This document shows, piece after piece, positions 10,460 through 22,027 of a stretch of DNA of 64,000 bases. Position numbers and translations under genes: made by a program. The notes under the pieces were generated by a model. It was not told where the DNA came from. It ran no database searches and saw nothing but the letters and a program-made list of their open reading frames with translations. The stretch lies in NCBI RefSeq assembly GCF_907164915.1, contig NC_061863.1, positions 21,212,710 through 21,276,709 on the forward strand, given 5' to 3'. Numbering within the stretch: position 1 is the first letter of the stretch; each line of letters opens with the position of its first letter. This DNA comes from Impatiens glandulifera (Eukaryota; Streptophyta; Magnoliopsida; Ericales; Balsaminaceae).

Positions 10460-11260
10460 TGCATAGAATTAGACATACAGTCTAACTCATCGGAGTTAGA
10501 CGTATAGTCTAATGAATGCATAGAATTAGACGTACAGTCTAACTCATCGGAGTTAGACGTGTAGTCTAATGAATACATATAATTAGACGTACAGTCTAAC
10601 TCATCGGAGTTAGACGTGTAGTCTAATGAATGCATAGAATTAGACGTACAGTCTAACTCATCGGAGTTAGACGTGTAGTCTAATATACACGGAATTAGAC
10701 GTAAGTCTAATATATTCGAAATTAGACGTACAGTCTAACTCATCGAGTTAGACGTGTAGTCTAATAGACTTGTAATTAGATGGATGGTCTAATAGATATT
10801 CAGAATTAGACGTACAGTCTAATTCAGTGGAGTTAGACGTGTAGTCTAATATATTTGCAATTAGATGGATAGTCTAATATGTGCGGAATTAGACGTGCAG
10901 TCTAACTTAGTGGAGTTAGACGTGTAGTCTAATAGAAAGTGAAAGTTAGACGTGAGTCTAACTCCTTCAGACAAGTCTGAGGTAGAACCGGAATTAGACG
11001 TGCAATCTAACTTAGTGGAGTTAGACGTGCAGTCTAATGGTTATTGGATAATTAGACATGTAGTCTAATTAGTGAAAGTTAGACGTAAGTCTAACTCCTT
11101 CAGACAAGTCTAAGGTAGAACCGGAATTAGACGTGCAGTCTAACTCAGTGAAGTTGGAGTTAGACGTGCAGTCTAATGGTTATTGTAATTAGACGTGAGT
11201 CTAATTCTATTAGACCAGGCGGTCTAATAGACGTTACTATTAAAATAAGATGTTTGATTT
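10460..11260. repeat. TTAGAC palindrome array in the E1 5' LTR
   Basis: Near-tandem units of 46-48 bp (attagacgtacagtctaac, tcatcggagttagacgtg, tagtctaatgaatgcatag) grade into looser copies. Each carries inverted TTAGAC/GTCTAA pairs. The repeated Ser/Asp/Leu peptide encoded on the minus strand is an artefact of the array. Confidence 0.9.
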
Positions 11261-11907
11261 CATTAGACTGATTTTACAAATCCGTCTAACTGAAATACGT
11301 TTAATGCTCAGTTTAAGTAGTATGCTTGAAGCTAGCATTTCACCTACCCACGTGCTGTAGCTGTACCCTACTCCTGCTCCACTTTCTAGTGAAGATTAGT
11401 ACAACAACTATATGTAACCAACCAAGGAATGCCACATAAGAGAATTTCCTCACATTACTTGTTTTGCAGGTACATCCCTGATGGAATATTCGTCGCACTA
11501 CTAGTGATGTACGACCACGATCCTTGTTCTCAGAACCTGCTGTGTACAATGGAGGCTTTCCAATGGAAGAGTGCCACGTATCATTCTAAAAGATTCGACT
11601 GTTAGCTCCTGCTCAGTATTTAATAAATCTAAAGGACAACGGACAATCTGCATCACGAACAAGCATCATACAATGAACAAGCAATCTGATTTTGTAGAGA
11701 GAGAAACTACTCAATCATCTTGCTTACTGAATTCATACTGTGAAGCTGCTTTCTGATTGTACTGTGTGTGAATCAAAAGAGAGCTAGAATCAAAACACCT
11801 TTAGCTGAGTGATATTCTTCATCTTGTAATTGAACAGAAAGTGTTCTGTTCAATAGTGAGCTAAGTGTGTGTAAACTGTATTTGATTCAAATCATATTAT
11901 AGTGAAT

Positions 11908-11966
11908 CCTTCCGGTGGTTGGAAGAAGGGGTGACGTAGGAGAGTTTCTCCGAACATCCATAAACA
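11908..11966 (+). promoter_or_regulatory. Conserved two-hairpin LTR block (E1 5' LTR)
   Basis: Stem 1 is CTTCC/GGAAG (11909-11913 with 11921-11925). Then comes AAGGGGTGACGTA, stem 2 GGAGA/TCTCC (11939-11943 with 11947-11951), and the tail GAACATCCATAAAC. It lies about 220-275 bases before the LTR end, probably in R/U5. Equivalent blocks occur near 14122, 19401, 30279, 37505, 38635, 52444, 60719, 62964 and 63787. Confidence 0.7.
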
Positions 11967-12186
11967 AACTGCTGTGTTCTTCATTTCGTTCATCTTTTCA
12001 TATTTCATCTTGTGCTTCAAACCCAAGTAAACAATTCTGCCTCGAATCTGTTTCAAGTGTTTACAAAAGTTTGCGTAGAATAGAAAGCGAATTAAATCCC
12101 TAACATGATTTCTTTCAAACCGGTTTTCATAAGCTTTCATCCTTAGCCAGACCCCCGTCTCTATCGATAAAGCCGATCCTATCAAT

Positions 12187-12198
12187 TGGTATCAGAGC
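12187..12198 (+). promoter_or_regulatory. E1 primer-binding site (initiator Met-tRNA)
   Basis: TGGTATCAGAGC, complementary to the 3' end of plant initiator tRNA-Met, begins two bases after the LTR end. Confidence 0.93.
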
Positions 12199-12199
12199 C

Positions 12200-13257
12200 T
12201 TGTTTCGTGATTAATGCGTATGTTTTTGATTTAGCAGACGATTTTCTGCTAGCCACTAATCCTTTAGCTTTTGAAGAAAACTTTCTTTTAAAACTCCTTG
12301 ACTTAGAGTCAGGTTTTAGATTGTCAGACTTATTAGCTGCTTCTAGCTGATTCTTAAGCCAGCTAACGGTCGGTGGAACATAAACTATTTCATTTTTGAA
12401 AGCAACTTCTTCATGAATAGGATCAGATTCAATGTCAGTCATACTTCTTTTGACAAAACTTATTGGCTTAAGTTTGTCAGATGAGTTGGACTTTTTACAT
12501 GACAGGTTAGGATCATTGCTATCAAATCCCAAACCGGATCTAGATCCAGCAGGTTTCAACATAGTTTAATCTCTTGTTTTGAGATAAGAGATTCTGAATC
12601 TGTTCCTTGAGCATCTCATTCTCAGATGAGATCTCTGTTAAGTTTTCATCAAAAACGTTTGATTCAGATTCTTTGTTGGAGGAAAGAACAGTTGATTCAT
12701 ATTTGACTTTCATTTCATAAAAAGAGTCAGTTAACTTATTGTACTCAATAGCCATTTCATTGAGTGCATCAGTTAACTCTTCATTTGTAAATTCTGGTGC
12801 AGAGATATCTTTTACCTTAAATTGATCATCTGCCATCAGACAAGTTACAACTTCGTTCTCTTTTTCAGTAGGAGACTCCTCTGTATCACTGTCAGCCCAT
12901 CTGGATTTGTTCTCACTGCATATGAATGCTTTCTGGTTCTTCTTAGCTTGAGTATTTGTACCGTAGATCTGATTGAGCTTGTCCCATATCTCTTTAGCAG
13001 AGGAATAAAATTTGATATCATAGAACACGTTCATGTTGATCGACTGGTATTATTATATTCCTTGCAACATTATCCAGGTTGTTAGTCATCTTGTCTTCAG
13101 TATTCCACTCACTTCTTGGCTTCGAAATCTTTATGGGACCATCAGTAATGACGCTCCACATATCACAGTCAAGAGCAGCCAAGTGAGCTTGCATCCTCAT
13201 CATCCAATACTCGTAGTTGTCCATTGACAGAATAGGGATTTCATTGATGATAGACAC
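12200..13257 (-). pseudogene. E1 gag, inverted relative to its element
   Basis: On the minus strand this encodes a Sirevirus gag. Its start region has NEIPILSMDNYEYWMMRMQA and SVITDGPIKISKPR; then come EIWDKLNQIYG, acidic and coiled-coil stretches, and a C-terminal SKTYALITKQ. E1 itself reads plus. The left breakpoint is just after the primer site (ccttg/tttcg) and the right one is at acaca/aaatggg. The missing gag continuation NGKSIRITQIWI is still in plus orientation at 13258-13297. So only the gag block was flipped. Frames at 13275-13018, 13034-12540 and 12562-12182 overlap, showing further frameshifts. Confidence 0.85.
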
Positions 13258-13297
13258 ACAAAATGGGAAATCCATCAGAATAACTCAAATATGGATT
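13258..13297 (+). pseudogene. E1 gag C-terminal remnant in original orientation
   Basis: The plus-strand codons read NGKSIRITQIWI and stop at the E2 insertion. They continue after E2 at 30662 as PKGVIDRGPN then a stop. The last five bases (ggatt) are the E2 target site. Confidence 0.85.
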
Positions 13298-14506
13298 TGT
13301 TAGATAAATTAGACCGGTTAAAATAAGAACTTAACAAAACAAATTTCCTATGCAGGATCGGTCAAAAATCTGACCGGTCAAGAATCTAACCGGTCAAGTA
13401 ATCAAACCAGTTAGAAGAAGAAGCAAAGGATGTATCCAAAACCGGAAAGTTATCCGGTTAACCTGAAGCTATGAACAACCGGTAGACATCCTAAACCGAA
13501 ATGTAGCATCCAACCGGAAAAACCGATGAAGAGACTACTTAGAGAAAGAAGTCAAGATTATCAAACTAAGTACAGTTTACAAATCGGTGTAAACAGACAC
13601 TTTGGGTATATGTAGAAGATAATATCAAAGGATCAGACTGTGACATTGCCATATCAATACAAGTCTGATGATACTCTGAAGGCTGCAGAAGATTGCCTGA
13701 AGAAACAGTTACCATTTTGGTACAAGTCAAAGGTGCAGACTTCCAGATACAGGCAACCGGCCAACCGACAGTTGCCATATTAAGTAAAAGACAAATGAAG
13801 CCGGTCTGCTTCATGCCTTGAAAGCTTAAACCGCAATTAATGCCTTTTCTCAACCAATCAGATTCAAGGATTACCCTGCAGGTATCCGTTGAAGAAATGT
13901 GACCGTTGGCACATTTCACCTATAAAAGAAGGAGTTGAAGAGGAGTAAATGCAGTTCTAAGAGTTCCAACAACCCAAGTTACAAGTTGTGTTTATCTATC
14001 TACAAAGTTTAAGTGTCCATTTGAAGTGTGATTACAATTTCTGTGAGAATTGTACGAGTGTTCATCGAGCAGTAAATAAGTCTCGATCGTGTATTGTGTT
14101 TGTGTATTCCTTAGTGAATATCCTTCTCGCGGTTTTGAGAAGAAGGGGTGACGTAGGTGTTTTATCTCCGATCATCCATAAAAACCTGTGTCTTGTTCTT
14201 TACTTTCTACCGATTCTACTCCCTAACCGACTTGTACTATTCTAACCGACTTACATCATTCTAACCGACCTCCTAAACTCCAAACCGATATTCTCCAAAA
14301 CCTATCTCTATTCATCATGTGTGCGTTGCTTCAGTCTGAAACAAACCACTTCCACACTTGAACTCGGTTCAAGGGTTTGTGACAGCCTGTGTAGTATCGA
14401 AACCCGGTGTTAATCTCTAACCGGATTAAACACCAACCATTAAGTGTTGTCAGAAGGTGTAAACCGGACGGACCCCGATCCCCCACCCGCGATCTAGATC
14501 CTAACA
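13298..14506 (+). repeat. E2 5' LTR
   Basis: It starts TGTTAGATAAATTAGACCGG and ends CCTAACA. It is rich in ACCGGT/AACCGG words near the start. The two-hairpin block is at about 14122-14180: stem 1 is CTTCTC/GAGAAG (14123-14128 with 14137-14142), while stem 2 is weakened here (GGTG against CTCC). Confidence 0.93.
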
Positions 14507-14508
14507 AT

Positions 14509-14520
14509 TGGTATCAGAGC
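14509..14520 (+). promoter_or_regulatory. E2 primer-binding site
   Basis: TGGTATCAGAGC follows the CTAACA end of the LTR after a two-base spacer (at); initiator Met-tRNA type. Confidence 0.93.
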
Positions 14521-16331
14521 AGTTTGTTTCAATACTCAAGCAACCCGAAGCAAGCAAGCATGACTTTCGAGAAGCCCCAATGCTAGAAGGTGATGATTTC
14601 GTAAACTGGAAGATATGCATGCACTTGCACCTAATCACTATTGATGATGAGATGTCGTTCATCTTGTCTGAAGGATCGATAAAGATTGATAAAGATAGAA
14701 AGGATTGGACAGCTGAGAATAAGAGGAGAAACAACCTGGATAATCACGCCAAAAACCATATCTTGAAAGGTTTGGACAGAAATACTTTCTATAAGGTCAG
14801 AGATTGCAAAACCTCAAAGGAAGTATGAGTAACGATGATTCAACTTCATGAGGGAAATGAAAGAACCAAGGAAAACAAGATAATGGTGGCTACCCAGAAG
14901 TTTGAAAACATCAAGACGAAGCCAGGAGAAACCATTAGGGAGTACAGTGACCGGTTTACAAATGTGATAAATGAGCTCTCAACTCTTGGAAAGAAGTATG
15001 ATAATAAGAAAACAATCATCAAAGCTTTAAGATCTCTTCCGAGTGCATGGGACATAAAGACGATGGTGATGAGAGAATCAAACTGCCTAAACAAGATGAA
15101 GCTACACGATGTATTCGAAGATCTGAAGGCATATGAGTTTGAAATGAGATCCAGGATCGAAGATGAGCATCAGCTTCAACCGCTACTAAGGCACTAGTCA
15201 CATCTATAGAACATGTAGCTGCTGCACCGATCAAAACCGCTGAACAATTCACTGAGGATGCAATGGCAATGCTTGCACAAAAGTTTGGCAGATTCATGAA
15301 GAAAAGCCAACCGACAAACAACAACTATAACTATGGTGATAAATCTAATGTTAGATGTTATAATTGCAATTGTTTGGGACATTTCATGTGAGAATGTAGA
15401 AAATCAAGACGGGATGACCGGAAACTGGATGATCAGAACCAAAGAAACAATTACTCACAAACTGGTGAAGGGAGGGAAATTCAGAAAGCACTGATAGCCG
15501 ATGATGGAGGAAGTTTATGGGCTCATAGTGACAACGATGATGAACTCACTTGGTTCATGGCAAACGAGGAACATGTATTTGATTTTTCTTGTGAAGAATT
15601 TACTAAAGATGAGTTAGTTAATGCACTAAATGACATGGTAGTAGAGTACAAGAATCTATTAACCTTAGTACCAACCCGACTCAACTTTAGAACCGAAACT
15701 ATAGCACCAACCCGGTCCGAACCTGAAACCGATAGTATTCAACCTGATGAAATCTTAGAAATCGAGGCAGCACCTGAACTATCCTCTAAGACTGAACAAC
15801 TCAAGGAGTCAGTTCAAGAGCTGACCGAAGAGGAAGATGCACGAACCAGATATCGAATAGCCGCATGGAAAAGATCTAGTGAAATGGTGAACCAGTTGTC
15901 CAAATATCAAAGACATCCCAAATGCAAATTTGGTCTTGGATACAAAAACAACAGATCCACTAACCGGAACCGTTCCAACGAGATGAAACTCACAAAAGAC
16001 AATCTTCCTTTTGTAAGATTTGTCAAGAGCTCTTCAACCGACGATGAGGAACAAAGTGACTCAAAACCGGAAGAATTAATATATGTAAGTCCAACAGACT
16101 CGGAAAAATGGCTTCATCCTGAGAGAAGGAAAGCCAACCGGCCAAAAGGTAAACAAACCGATCCACGACCACTTAGATTAGACCAAAAGCCAATACAAAA
16201 TAAGGCACTCTTAGGACATTAGAAAGATGTCAAACCAACCACAAGAAAAAGAATTAGAACCATAACCGGGAAAGCTATCCGATTTATTAAAGTCTGGATA
16301 CCGAAGGGACTAATCAACCGTGGACCCAAGT
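14520..16331 (+). pseudogene. E2 gag
   Basis: The N-terminal part has APMLEGDDFVNWKICMHLHL and SEGSIKIDKDRKDW, followed by a UBN2-like capsid segment (KPGETIREYSDRFTNVINEL) up to about 15180. TGA at 14826 and a frame change near 15180 interrupt it. The zinc knuckle CYNCNCLGHFM*EC lies at about 15358-15400 and contains a stop. A Glu-rich helical region and the conserved end KVWIPKGLINRGPK follow, before TAA near 16330. Gag would form the virus-like particle in the cytoplasm. Confidence 0.85.
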
Positions 16332-17876
16332 AAATATGGGTATCAAATAGTTGTAAATATGTGTATTTTTCAGGTTATGAAGAAATATCTAGGAAACTCT
16401 GAGTGGTACCTAGACAGCGGTTGCTCCAGACACATGACTAGAAACAACAACCTTTTGACCGACATCAAAATAGAAACCAGTGCAATGATAGTCTTTGGTG
16501 ACAACTCAAGAGGTAGAACTGTGGGCAAGGGTAAAATTGTCCATGGTAATTTAACAATTGACAATGTACTTCTAGTTGAAAATCTACATTTTAACCTTCT
16601 AAGTATTAGTCAGATGTGTGATGCTGGATATACTGTAGAATTTCTTAGGCATGCATGCTTAGTTAAAAACTCTCAGCGTAGCACACTACTAACTGGAAAT
16701 AGGTTAGGAAATATATACAAGGTAGACTGGAAAAATGAAGTGGAACATCCTGTTTGCATGGTAGCTAAAACCGATCAAACCTGGCTATGGAATAAAAGGT
16801 TAAACCATCTACACCTCAAAACCTTAAACTATATCCGCGGTAAAAAGCTAGTTGAAGGAATTCCTGATATAATATTTAATAAGGATAAGGTGTGTTCAGC
16901 ATGTCAAATGGGTAAACAAACTAAATCAACCTTTAAGAATAAAGGACACATTCAATCTAACCGATGTTTAGATCTTTTTCACATGGATTTATTTGGACCG
17001 ATTAAGGTCACCAGCCTAGGTGGTATGCTTTACACTATGGTTGTTATTGATGATTATTCTAGATATACATGGGTCACATTTTTGGAATCTAAACGTGAAA
17101 CCGCATCCAATTTAATTACACTACTTAAGCGTTTACAAAATGAAAAATCAACACGCATAAATAGCATTAGGAGTGATAGAAGAACCGAATTTACAAATAG
17201 TACTCTAAATGCATTTCTTGATGAATCCGGCATTAGACACGAGTTGTCCAGTGTTAGAACTCCTCAACAGAATGGCCTGGCTGAGAGAAGAAACCGAACT
17301 CTCAAGGAAGCCGCAAGGTCTATAATAGGCGACTTAGGTGTTGCTCAAAAATTTTGGGCTGAAGCTATGAGTACTGCATGTTATACACAAAACCGGTCTT
17401 TGATCAACAAATTTCACAATAAAACACCGTACGAAGTGTATTTTGATAGAATTCCTAACATTCGGTATCTTAAGATTTTCGGTTGTAAATGTTACATTCA
17501 CATTAATGGCAAAAACTACTTATCTGCTTTTGATGCAAAATCCGATATTGGGATAATGCTAGGATACTCAGTGGTTAGTAAAGCATATAAAGTATATAAT
17601 ACTAGAACTTTAACCGTGGAAGAATCTCTTCATGTTGTATTCGATGAATCGGTTGAATGTAACACCGCATCATCCTTTGATCTACACAACATATTGAAAA
17701 ATCATAATATCCATTCTGATAGTGAAGATGAGATTCCGGTTTAAAGACGGTTTGTCCATGACCAAATGGGTGTTGTTGAAACCCAGCCGGATCAAGCTGC
17801 CACACAGTAGGAAGCTGACACCTCAGTTCAAACTTAGGAAATCGGTCGGTCTGACACTATTGATCAGCCTACCGAT
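16332..17876 (+). pseudogene. E2 pol part 1: protease and integrase
   Basis: The protease motif is WYLDSGCSRHMT (about 16402). The integrase zinc domain has WLWNKRLNHLH...CSACQMGK. The catalytic D,D,E residues fall in HMDLFGPI, IRSDRRTEF and NGLAERRNRTL. The usual GKCY/VFDE end follows. The frame is open to TAA at 17742-17744, then passes a few stops (near 17808 and 17835) to reach the RT in the same frame. PR-IN-RT-RH order is diagnostic of Ty1/copia. Confidence 0.9.
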
Positions 17877-19020
17877 ATGTCTAGCCTTGATCAAACAAAC
17901 GGTAATTTGGTAGACACTCATGAACCGAATCTCAAAAGGAACACAAGTCATCCTCCTGAGCTTATTATAGGTGACCCTTCAAAACCCATCCAAACTAGGC
18001 GACAAAAACTGGAGGAATACTTTAATTCCGTTTTCATATCCCAAATTGAGCCGAAAAAGGTGGATGAAGCATTGGTGGATCCGGATTGGATCTTAGCAAT
18101 GCAAGAAGAGTTAAACCAGCTTGAGAGTAATAAAGTCTGGTATCTAGTCCCTAGACCGAAAGATCAACCGGTCATAGGAACAAGATGGGTATTCAGAAAT
18201 AAACTCAATGAAGACGGTTTGGTTACGAGGAACAAAGCTAGATTAGTGGCACAAGGATACAAACAGGAAGAAGGCATTGATTTTGAAGAATCATTTGCTC
18301 CTGTAGCTAGAATTGAAGCCATCATAATTTTTCTAGCCTTTGCTACTTTCAAAATTTTTAAAGTTTTCCAAATGGATGTTAAAAGTGCATTTTTAAATGG
18401 TGACCTACGTGAAGAGGTATACGTTGAACAACCACCCGGTTTAAAACATGCTGACCTGACTAATCATCTATATCGTATAAATAAAGCCCTCTACGGTTTA
18501 AAACAAGCTCCTAGAGCTTGGTATGATACACTAACTGCATTTCTGATACATCATGATTTCACCATAGGTTTAGTAGATAAAACCCTATTTAAATTTGAGA
18601 AAAAGGGACACATTCTACTTGTTCAAATATATGTGGATGATATCATTTTCGGATCAATCGATCCTAAGCTGTGTGATAAATTCTCAACCCTGATGACTAA
18701 CAAATTTAAAATGAGTATGATGAGAGAATTAAGTTTCTTCCTAGGTCTTCAGGTTAAACAACTCGAAGGAGGAACTTTCATTAGTCAGCCCAAATACACA
18801 AAGGAACTTCTAAAGAAATTCGGAATGGACACATGTTCCTCTGCCACCACTCCAATGAGATCATCAATCAAGTTGGATAAAGATGATGACGGTCAGGGAG
18901 TAGACCTGACAACCTATCGTGGAATCATCGGTTCACTTCTGTACCTGACAGCAAGTAGACCGGACATACTATTTGCGGTTGGAGTGTGTGGAAGATTTCA
19001 GGCTAATCCTAAACAGTCTC
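17877..19020 (+). pseudogene. E2 pol part 2: reverse transcriptase and start of RNase H
   Basis: The copia RT is well preserved: [54 protein letters not shown], and the catalytic box YVDDIIFGS near 18635. The connection and first RNase H block ([20 protein letters not shown]) run to 19020. There an inverted solo LTR inserted; the last five bases, gtctc, are its target site. Confidence 0.92.
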
Positions 19021-20268
19021 TGTTAGGATCTAGGTCGCGGCTGGGGAACCGGGGTCTGGCCGGTTAGCGACTTCACTCAACGGTTGGTGTTTAATCCGGT
19101 TAAAGATTAACACCGAGGTTTCAATACTACACAAACTGTCACAAACCCTTGAACCGAGTTCAAGTGCGGAAGTGGTTTGTTTCAGGTTGAAGCAACACAC
19201 ACACAAGATAAGTAGAACCGGATTTGGATAGAGTCGGTTTGGAGTTTGGTGGGTCGGTTTGGAGTTTGGTGGGTCGGTTTGGGATTTAGTAAATCGGTTT
19301 AAGTGATGTTGAATCGGTTAGGGCGGTATGAGTCGGTTAGGATATTGAGTCGGTTGGAAAATAGACCTGACAGAAAAGAAGAACACAAGAAAGGTTTTTA
19401 TGGATGTTCGGAGATAAAACTCCTACGTTACCCCTTCCTCTCGAAACTACGAGAAGGTTATTCGCTAAGGAATACACAAACACAATCCGATCGAGACTTA
19501 TTTGCTGTTCGATAACACTCGTACAATTCTCACAGAAATTGTAATCACGCTTCAAATAAACACTTAAGCTCTAAATCTTGTAGAGAGATAAACTTGCAAT
19601 CAATGATTCTTAGAGCCTGTAGTTGGTAGAACTGGTAACCGTTTTTGGCTTGGGTTGTTGAAAACTCTTAGAACTACTTTTACTCCTCTTCAGCTCCTTC
19701 TTTTATAGGTGAAATGTGCCAACGGTCACATTGCATCTCCTTAAATCTGATTGGTTGAGCAGAGGTTCAGTGATTCAGACCTGGCGGTCTAGGCTTCCAG
19801 TGTATAGGTCAAACCAGCTAGGTATGTCTTTTTCTTAATATGGCAACTGTCGGTTGGTCAGTTGCCTGCACTTGAAGGATTGCGCCTCTGATTTATCCCG
19901 GAGTGGAAAGATCTTGTCGGACGATCTTCTGCAGCCTGCAGATTGTCTTCAAACTTGTATGAATATGGCAGTACTAAAGTCTGTCCCTTCGGTATCATCC
20001 TCAACAGATACTCAAAGTATCTATTTGCACCGGTCGGTTGTTTATGTTAACCGGATGACTTCCGATTTTCATAACTTCAGATTTACCGAATGTCCAACGA
20101 TTTTGGCCTTCTGATTTGACCGGTCTTGTCTTCTTGATCGGTTAGGTTCTTGGCCGGTTGTATTGCTTGACCAGTTGAATTACTTAATGGGTTGCGTTCT
20201 TTAACCGTTCCTGCACATGAAATTTGTTTTTGTTAAGTTCTATTTAACCGATCTAATTTTATCTAACA
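19021..20268 (-). mobile_element. Solo LTR of the E2 family, inverted, inside E2 pol
   Basis: It begins TGTTAGGATCTAGG and ends ATTTTATCTAACA, the reverse complement of E2-type LTR ends. It is flanked by gtctc on both sides (19016-19020 and 20269-20273). No internal sequence or second LTR is present. The two-hairpin block is near 19401-19456 on the minus strand. It splits the E2 RNase H codons. Confidence 0.92.
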
Positions 20269-20625
20269 GTCTCACTATACAGCCGCTAAACGAATCCTGA
20301 AATATCTAAAGAGAAACCCTGAAGTCGGATTGTGGTATTCAAAGGACTCATCTTTTAACCTCACAAGCTATTCTGATACAGACTATGCAGGATGTAAAGT
20401 TGACAGAAAAGTACTAGCAGAACATGCCAATTCTTAGGTGATCCGCTTGTTTAATGGCACAACAAGAAACAAACGTCGGTTGCTATATCAACCGCAGAAG
20501 CTGAATATCTGGCAGTCGGAAGTTGTTGTTCACAACTCCTATGGATTCAACAGCAACTAAAGGATTTTGGCGTCATCGCCGAAGAGTCCCCAATTTTCTG
20601 TGACAACACAAGTGCTATAGCAATC
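20269..20625 (+). pseudogene. E2 pol part 3: RNase H middle
   Basis: It resumes [15 protein letters not shown] and has SFNLTSYSDTDYAGCKVDR. A one-base deletion near 20408 follows, then [18 protein letters not shown] and [15 protein letters not shown]. It stops at the insertion of E3; caatc at 20621-20625 is the E3 target site. Confidence 0.9.
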
Positions 20626-21111
20626 TGTTAAGCTTTAAACTATAACCGAGCTTTTTGAGTTCTTTAATTCAAGAAACGGGTTCTTGATGATCGGGGCCGA
20701 TGGTGGAATTCAACACTCAAGCGCAGCGGACATAGAATGAGAAGAGAATTCGAGGTTAAGGAGAGAAGAGCCGAAGGTGAGAAGATAAATACCACTAGAT
20801 TACACCTAGTAGTCCAAAAAGGGGGATGATGGCCGAGAGATAACTTAGAGCACCAAGTTCCAAAATATTCAATTCATAGCCCCAAAAAGTGGGGTGTGCA
20901 TCCGCATTTAAAGAGGCTGGTTTACCCAAAAGTATTCAATTACAACTACTTCTAACATAACAGAATTCAGTTTCAAGAGAAATAAGAGAGAAAGGAAACA
21001 AAACAGAATTATTCCATAAAAAATATAAACTGGCCCATATGTACACTTGGGCCGAGAGACGGGTGCATAAAATATTTTAGAACCGAGGTTTTTGATGAGC
21101 AGACCGTAACA
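20626..21111 (-). repeat. E3 3' LTR (left copy)
   Basis: On the plus strand it starts TGTTAAGCTTTAAACTATAA and ends GACCGTAACA. The adjacent taatctcccccttcgagg (21112-21129) is the complement of the polypurine tract, so this is the 3' LTR of a minus-strand element. Confidence 0.92.
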
Positions 21112-21418
21112 TAATCTCCCCCTTCGAGGTTCGTCGCCCTCGACGAAAAGAACGTGGACTGGTTAGCCTCTAATACGCATCTTCAACTTCAAAACTATTG
21201 CTTCGGTCGGGCTTCAGAATATTCAGCAAGCTTCGCCGCATAAGACCGGTCATCTTAAAAATCTTTCGGCAGAATTGTTTTAGTAGTGGAGCTGGTCGGG
21301 TCCTCTCCATTCCGCCCATGTCTGGAATTTCTGTGCACCCAAGGTCGAGTTTTTCATTGTTTAGAGGTGACCTTTGTTGCTGCAATGTCTCTAGCGCCCG
21401 GTGCAAAAATAATTTCTT

Positions 21419-21997
21419 TCAACTTCGATTACACTCCATACTTGGCTCGAAAATCCAGGCCAAGTCTTTTTCCCGAACCAGCATAACAACAACATCGAAG
21501 GAGCCATAGCTTCTAATTAGATCGTTAGGAATATCTTCCAAGGTCATTGCCGCGAGGGAAACAGTTTGGCCTCCGGGCTTACTCTTTATTTGCATTTTGG
21601 CAGCAACACTATATTCATCTAAGGTCTTATCCAGCTGGTTTCCATGCATCAAACTGGCCTGCGACCGAGAAATCCTCTTTAGGACCGTGGTTCTATCTTG
21701 CTTCTCATAGGATAGGGTCAGCTTTTTAAAGTCCCAAGAAGACGGGCCTAGAGTAATCAGCCATTCAATTCCTAACACAATATCATATCCGTCTATGGAA
21801 ATTACCTTCATTTCTGTTTGGTATTCATTGCCTTCCATCGACCACTTCAAGTCTTTGCAAACACTAGAGCATAACACATTAGACCCGTCGACCACTCTAA
21901 CCGATTTCACCCGGGTTGCTATGCTTTTGTGGTCTATTTTCTCCAAAATCCTGCTATTGATAAAATTGTGAGTGCTGCCTGTATCGATCAAGATCAC
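21419..21997 (-). CDS. E3 aspartic protease
   Basis: A 192-residue open frame starts MILIDTGSTHNFINSRILE, the gypsy retropepsin active site DTG. It continues with GYDIVLGIEWLITLG and WDFKKLTLSYE, the usual RVP_2-type blocks. The upstream frame is closed by TAG at 22028-22030, so gag and protease are separated by a stop that may be natural or decay. Downstream to 21130 the minus strand encodes a short tail (...TFFSSRATNLEGG) before the polypurine tract, and no RT motif. Confidence 0.8.
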   Translation of the reverse strand: MILIDTGSTHNFINSRILEKIDHKSIATRVKSVRVVDGSNVLCSSVCKDLKWSMEGNEYQTEMKVISIDGYDIVLGIEWLITLGPSSWDFKKLTLSYEKQDRTTVLKRISRSQASLMHGNQLDKTLDEYSVAAKMQIKSKPGGQTVSLAAMTLEDIPNDLIRSYGSFDVVVMLVREKDLAWIFEPSMECNRS

Positions 21998-22027
21998 TAC
22001 CGGTAGGTTCCCAATTTTGCCAAGAAT

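Larger units (their letters stand above)
10305..12184 (+). repeat. E1 5' LTR (1880 bp)
   Basis: It starts TGTTGGGTCA and ends GATCCTATCA next to the primer site. About 10460-11260 is an array of short inverted motifs built from TTAGACGTRYAGTCTAA. A two-hairpin block at 11908-11966 is shared with the other Sirevirus LTRs. The matching 3' LTR is 35684-38910, which is about 1874 bp once its insertion is removed. Confidence 0.93.

Noticed and set aside
10312..10635. Open frame with a repeated Ser/Asp/Leu peptide in the E1 LTR (also 35722-36015)
   Set aside because: It is only the translation of the TTAGAC tandem array inside an LTR; it has no start context or homology and the frame follows the repeat unit.
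13988..14245. Short open frames at the LTR 3' end (also near 30144 and 19337)
   Set aside because: The same text appears in every E2-family LTR copy in either orientation, with no coding signal; it is LTR sequence containing the hairpin block.
21198..21509. Plus-strand open frames inside E3
   Set aside because: They are shadows of the minus-strand protease and tail, without homology.
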